This document shows positions 60,755 through 64,000 of a stretch of DNA of 64,000 bases, piece after piece. The first letter of the stretch is position 1. Each line of letters starts with the position of its first letter. This DNA comes from Lentzea albidocapillata subsp. violacea (lineage in GTDB: Bacteria > Actinomycetota > Actinomycetes > Mycobacteriales > Pseudonocardiaceae), in assembly GCF_900100275.1 (NCBI RefSeq), contig NZ_FNET01000007.1:186001-250000 (forward strand). Reading direction: 5' to 3'. A program made the position numbers and the translations under genes. The notes below the pieces were generated by a model. It was not told where the DNA came from and ran no database searches. It saw only the letters and a program-made list of their open reading frames with translations.

Positions 60755-62376
60755 TGTCACCCACTGTGGCCGGCCTGCTCCAGGTCGGCATCCTCGTCGT
60801 GGCTTTGGCTACGGCCTACCGGCCGCTCGGCGACTACATGGCGCGTGTGTACAGCGCCACCAGGCACTCCAAGGTGGAGCTGGCGATCTACCGGCTCGGC
60901 CGGATCAACCCGGACAGCGAGCAGAAGTGGAGCACCTACGCCTACGGCGTGCTCGGCTTCTCGTTCGTCGGCGTCGTGCTTCTCTATGTGCTGCAACGCA
61001 TCCAGGGCTGGTTACCGTTCGACTTCGACCGCGGCGACGTGCCGTCCGGCATGGCGTTCAACACGGCGGTCAGCTTCGTGACGAACACGAACTGGCAGTC
61101 GTACGTGCCGGAGACCGTCATGGGCCACTCGGTCCAGATGGCCGGCCTGACCGTGCAGAACTTCGTGTCCGCCGCGGTCGGCATGGCCGTCGCGATGGCG
61201 CTGGTGCGCGGGTTCGTGCGGCACCGGACCGACCGGCTCGGCAACTTCTGGGTCGACCTGGTGCGCGGCACCGTCCGGATCCTGCTGCCGATCGCGTTCG
61301 TGTTCGCGATCGTGCTGATCGCGCTCGGTGTCACGATGTCGCTCAAGTCCGGTGTGGACGTTGACGGCCAGGTCGTCGCCAACGCGCCCGTCGCCGCCCA
61401 GGAAGCCATCAAGGAACTCGGCACCAACGGCGGCGGCGTTCTCAACGCGAACTCCGCGCACCCGTTCGAGAACCCGAACTCGTGGACGAACCTCATCGAG
61501 ATCTTCCTGATCCTGGTGATCCCGGTCGCGCTGACCCGGACGTTCGGTCAGCTGGTGGGCAACAGGAAGCAGGGCCACGTCCTGCTCGGCGTGATGGGCC
61601 TGATCTGGTCCGCGATGCTCACCGTCATCTGGGTCGCGGAAGCCACCGGCCTGCGTCCGTTGGAGGGCAAGGAACTCCGCTTCGGCGTTCCCGCGAGCGC
61701 CCTGTTCGCGAACTCGACCACGAGCACGTCGACCGGCGCGGTGAACTCGATGCACGACAGTTTCACCGGGCTCGGCGGTGGCGGCGCGATGCTGAACATG
61801 CTGTTCGGCGAGATGACGCCGGGCGGTGTCGGCACCGGTCTGTACAGCATCCTGGTGATGGCGATCATCGCGATGTTCCTGGCCGGTCTGATGGTCGGCC
61901 GCACGCCGGAGTACCTGGGCAAGAAGCTGGGCCGCAAGGAAGTCACGGCCGCGGCGGTGTCGATCCTCGCGATGCCGACGGTGCTGCTGATCGGTGCCGG
62001 TATCGCGGCGATCCTGCCGAGCACGCAGGGAGCACTCAACAACCCCGGGGAGCACGGTCTTTCGGAGATCCTCTACGCCTACGCGTCGGCGTCGAACAAC
62101 AACGGCTCCGCGTTCGCCGGCATCACGGTGACCAACGACTGGTTCCAGGCCTCGCTGGGTGTCTGCATGGCTTTCGGCCGGTTCATCCCGATCATCGCCG
62201 TGCTGGCGCTGGCCGGTTCCCTTGCGGCGCAGCGGAAGGTACCGGTCACGGCGGGCACGTTGCCGACGACCGGGCCGCTGTTCGCCACCCTGCTCGGTGG
62301 CAGCATCGTGCTGGTCGCCGCGCTCACGTTCGTTCCCGCCCTTGCCCTTGGTCCCATCGCGGAGGCTCTGCTGTGA
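60754..62376 (+). CDS. kdpA: Potassium-transporting ATPase subunit KdpA
   Basis: A 540-residue ten-helix protein that binds and conducts K+. Selectivity-filter loops are visible: [11 protein letters not shown] near residue 105, [20 protein letters not shown] near 230, [13 protein letters not shown] near 345 and [12 protein letters not shown] near 450. Its length is close to the usual 550-560. The start at 60754 overlaps kdpF, and the end overlaps kdpB as GTGA. Confidence 0.95.
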   Translation: MSPTVAGLLQVGILVVALATAYRPLGDYMARVYSATRHSKVELAIYRLGRINPDSEQKWSTYAYGVLGFSFVGVVLLYVLQRIQGWLPFDFDRGDVPSGMAFNTAVSFVTNTNWQSYVPETVMGHSVQMAGLTVQNFVSAAVGMAVAMALVRGFVRHRTDRLGNFWVDLVRGTVRILLPIAFVFAIVLIALGVTMSLKSGVDVDGQVVANAPVAAQEAIKELGTNGGGVLNANSAHPFENPNSWTNLIEIFLILVIPVALTRTFGQLVGNRKQGHVLLGVMGLIWSAMLTVIWVAEATGLRPLEGKELRFGVPASALFANSTTSTSTGAVNSMHDSFTGLGGGGAMLNMLFGEMTPGGVGTGLYSILVMAIIAMFLAGLMVGRTPEYLGKKLGRKEVTAAAVSILAMPTVLLIGAGIAAILPSTQGALNNPGEHGLSEILYAYASASNNNGSAFAGITVTNDWFQASLGVCMAFGRFIPIIAVLALAGSLAAQRKVPVTAGTLPTTGPLFATLLGGSIVLVAALTFVPALALGPIAEALL

Positions 62377-64000
62377 CCAGCACACTTCAGCGGACTCCCG
62401 AGGAGATCCGCGACCGGCACGCGGAGAACCTGGGTCGCCAGGTCGGCGCGGGCATCTTCAACCCCAGGCAGCTGCTGACGTCGTTTCCGGACGCGCTGCG
62501 CAAGTTCGACCCGCGGTACCAGTTGCGCAACCCGGTCATGTTCGTGGTCTGGGCCGGTTCGCTCCTGGTCACGGTGTTCGCCGTCAGCGACCCGAGCGTG
62601 TTCACCGTCGCGGTGGCGGTGTGGCTGTGGTTCACCGTGCTGTTCGCGAACCTCGCCGAGGCCGTCGCGGAAGGGCGCGGCAAGGCGCAGGCCGACTCGT
62701 TGCGCAGGACCAAGAAGGACGCGGTAGCGCGCAGGCTGACCGAGGACGGTTCCGAAGAGCGCGTGCCCGGCACCGATCTCCGGATCGGCGACCTGGTCGT
62801 CGTCGAGGCGGGCGAGGTCGTCCCCGGCGACGGTGACGTCGTCGAGGGCATTGCCACCGTGGACGAGTCGGCCATCACCGGTGAGTCCGCGCCGGTGATC
62901 CGTGAGTCCGGCGGTGACAGGTCCGCGGTGACCGGTGGCACGACGGTGTTGTCCGACCGGATCGTCGTGCAGATCACGACGAAGCCGGGGGAGACGTTCG
63001 TCGACCGGATGATCGCGCTCGTCGAGGGTGCGGAACGGCAGAAGACCCCGAACGAGATCGCGCTGACGATCCTGCTGTCCACGCTGACGATCATCTTCCT
63101 GCTCGCGGTCATGGCGTTGCAGCCGTTCGCGATCTACTCCGGCGGCGAGCAGTCGGTGGTCGTGCTGACGGCGTTGCTGGTCTGCCTGATCCCGACGACC
63201 ATCGGCGCGTTGCTGTCCGCGATCGGCATCGCGGGCATGGACCGGCTGGTGCAGCGCAACGTCCTCGCCACCTCCGGCAAGGCCGTCGAGGCCGCTGGTG
63301 ACATCGACACGTTGCTGCTGGACAAGACCGGCACCATCACGTGGGGCAACCGCCGCGCGACCGAGTTCATCGCCGCCAACGGCAGCGACGAACGCCGGCT
63401 CGTCGAGGCTGTCCGGCTGTCGAGCCTGGCGGACGGCACACCTGAGGGTCGGAGCATCATCGAGCTCTGCGCGGAGAAGTACGGGCTGCCGGCCGAGCCG
63501 ACCGAGCACGAGAAGACCGGTGAGTTCGCGCCGTTCACCGCACAGACGCGCATGAGTGGCATCGACCTGGGCGGCCGCAGCATCCGCAAGGGCGCCGCCG
63601 GCGGGTTCCAGACGTCGGACGAGGTCCGCGCGATCGTCGACAGGATCAGCGAGGACGGCGGCACGCCGCTCGTCGTCGCCGAGAACGACGAGGTGCTCGG
63701 CGTCATCCGGCTGTCCGACGTGGTGAAGCCCGGCATGAAGGAACGGTTCGCCGAACTGCGGGCGATGGGCATCCGGACGGTCATGGTCACGGGTGACAAC
63801 CCGTTGACGGCCAAGGCGATCGCGTCCGAGGCCGGAGTGGACGACTTCCTCGCGGAGGCCAAGCCCGAGGACAAGATGGCGCTGATCCGCAAGGAGCAGG
63901 AGGGTGGCCGGCTGGTCGCGATGACCGGTGACGGCACGAACGACGCGCCCGCCCTGGCGCAGGCCGACGTGGGCGTCGCGATGAACACCGGTACGTCGGC
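62373..64000 (+). CDS. kdpB: Potassium-transporting ATPase ATP-binding subunit KdpB (3' end beyond window)
   Basis: The first 542 residues of a P-type ATPase of about 680-690. A TGES-type actuator loop ([10 protein letters not shown]) lies near 170, [10 protein letters not shown] with the phosphorylated Asp near 316, and [16 protein letters not shown] near 520 at the hinge. It hydrolyses ATP to drive K+ import with KdpA and KdpC. GTG start overlaps the kdpA stop. kdpC and the kdpDE sensor pair probably lie past the end of the window. Confidence 0.95.
   Translation, partial: MTSTLQRTPEEIRDRHAENLGRQVGAGIFNPRQLLTSFPDALRKFDPRYQLRNPVMFVVWAGSLLVTVFAVSDPSVFTVAVAVWLWFTVLFANLAEAVAEGRGKAQADSLRRTKKDAVARRLTEDGSEERVPGTDLRIGDLVVVEAGEVVPGDGDVVEGIATVDESAITGESAPVIRESGGDRSAVTGGTTVLSDRIVVQITTKPGETFVDRMIALVEGAERQKTPNEIALTILLSTLTIIFLLAVMALQPFAIYSGGEQSVVVLTALLVCLIPTTIGALLSAIGIAGMDRLVQRNVLATSGKAVEAAGDIDTLLLDKTGTITWGNRRATEFIAANGSDERRLVEAVRLSSLADGTPEGRSIIELCAEKYGLPAEPTEHEKTGEFAPFTAQTRMSGIDLGGRSIRKGAAGGFQTSDEVRAIVDRISEDGGTPLVVAENDEVLGVIRLSDVVKPGMKERFAELRAMGIRTVMVTGDNPLTAKAIASEAGVDDFLAEAKPEDKMALIRKEQEGGRLVAMTGDGTNDAPALAQADVGVAMNTGTS

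Noticed and set aside
1-64000. tRNA, rRNA, CRISPR arrays and transposase genes
   Set aside because: I looked for cloverleaf-like GTTCGA arms, spaced short repeats and DDE/IS families and saw none.

Overview
The window is high-GC DNA with long GC-biased reading frames, frequent GTG/TTG starts, many 4-bp stop/start overlaps and several promoter-like sites that suggest leaderless transcripts. The gene content points to an actinomycete: a mycothiol-dependent formaldehyde dehydrogenase, a DUF5753/DUF397 regulator pair, DUF742, two GAF-ANTAR proteins, two LAL-type LuxR regulators, DUF3152, and an aerobic cobalamin pathway with fused cobIJ. A Pseudonocardiales-type organism (Lentzea or Saccharothrix-like) is my inference and is not proven by any marker here. 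I saw no tRNA, rRNA, CRISPR array or transposase gene.

Layout, left half. 0.2-8.2 kb: a lipase-like hydrolase, a secreted protein with three long GDSGD-rich repeats, a DUF2332 protein, a crotonase, a formaldehyde-detoxification group (mscR, a metallo-beta-lactamase-fold partner, a VOC protein) and a thioredoxin/holin-X/DUF3618/DUF4235 envelope operon. 8.3-12.5 kb: a polar amino-acid ABC importer followed by an unusual fusion of a class V aminotransferase with a YheO/DauR-type PAS and helix-turn-helix regulator. 12.4-16.1 kb: the DUF397/DUF5753 pair, then a secreted beta-helix protein with a CBM56-like module and a LacI-type palindrome at its start. 16.2-25.9 kb: cobalamin genes in three blocks, cobL-cobM-cobK (+), cobG-cobH-cobIJ (-) and riboswitch-cobN (+). 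25.9-27.7 kb: a cysteine-rich SufR-like regulator, folE and a calerythrin-like EF-hand protein. A 166-bp palindromic MITE-like element separates these from two divergent LAL regulators (27.9-33.3 kb).

Layout, right half. 33.3-36.1 kb: a MEDS/anti-sigma-kinase-like protein with DUF742 and LapA-domain partners, then a MerR regulator. 36.1-38.3 kb: a NUDIX, D-cysteine-desulfhydrase-like and small alarmone synthetase operon. 39.9-42.7 kb: two divergent, short IucA/IucC-type siderophore synthetases, followed by the wreck of a SARP regulator. 43.3-45.2 kb: a WGR/beta-propeller protein behind a YezG-like immunity protein. 45.5-49.5 kb: GAF-ANTAR pair, ATP-dependent DNA ligase and an Orn/Lys/Arg decarboxylase-family enzyme. 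49.6-57.6 kb: a cell-surface set with a class A PBP, a GH25 lysozyme, a coiled-coil protein, a Usp-like protein, a DUF3152 metalloprotease-like protein, a GT4 glycosyltransferase and an acyltransferase remnant. 57.7-64 kb: a KimA-like potassium transporter candidate, a flavoprotein remnant, then a 27-residue membrane peptide and kdpFAB, with kdpB cut by the window end.

Working together: the cobalamin genes cover C20, C17, C11 and C5/C15 methylation, ring contraction, reduction, C15-to-C5-type rearrangement (CobH) and cobalt insertion, and only cobN carries a visible riboswitch. The potassium genes form a two-transporter neighbourhood with phased direct repeats ahead of kdp. At least three genes (SARP regulator, acyltransferase, flavin monooxygenase) are decaying, which marks 42.7-43.3 kb and 57-60.2 kb as rearranged.
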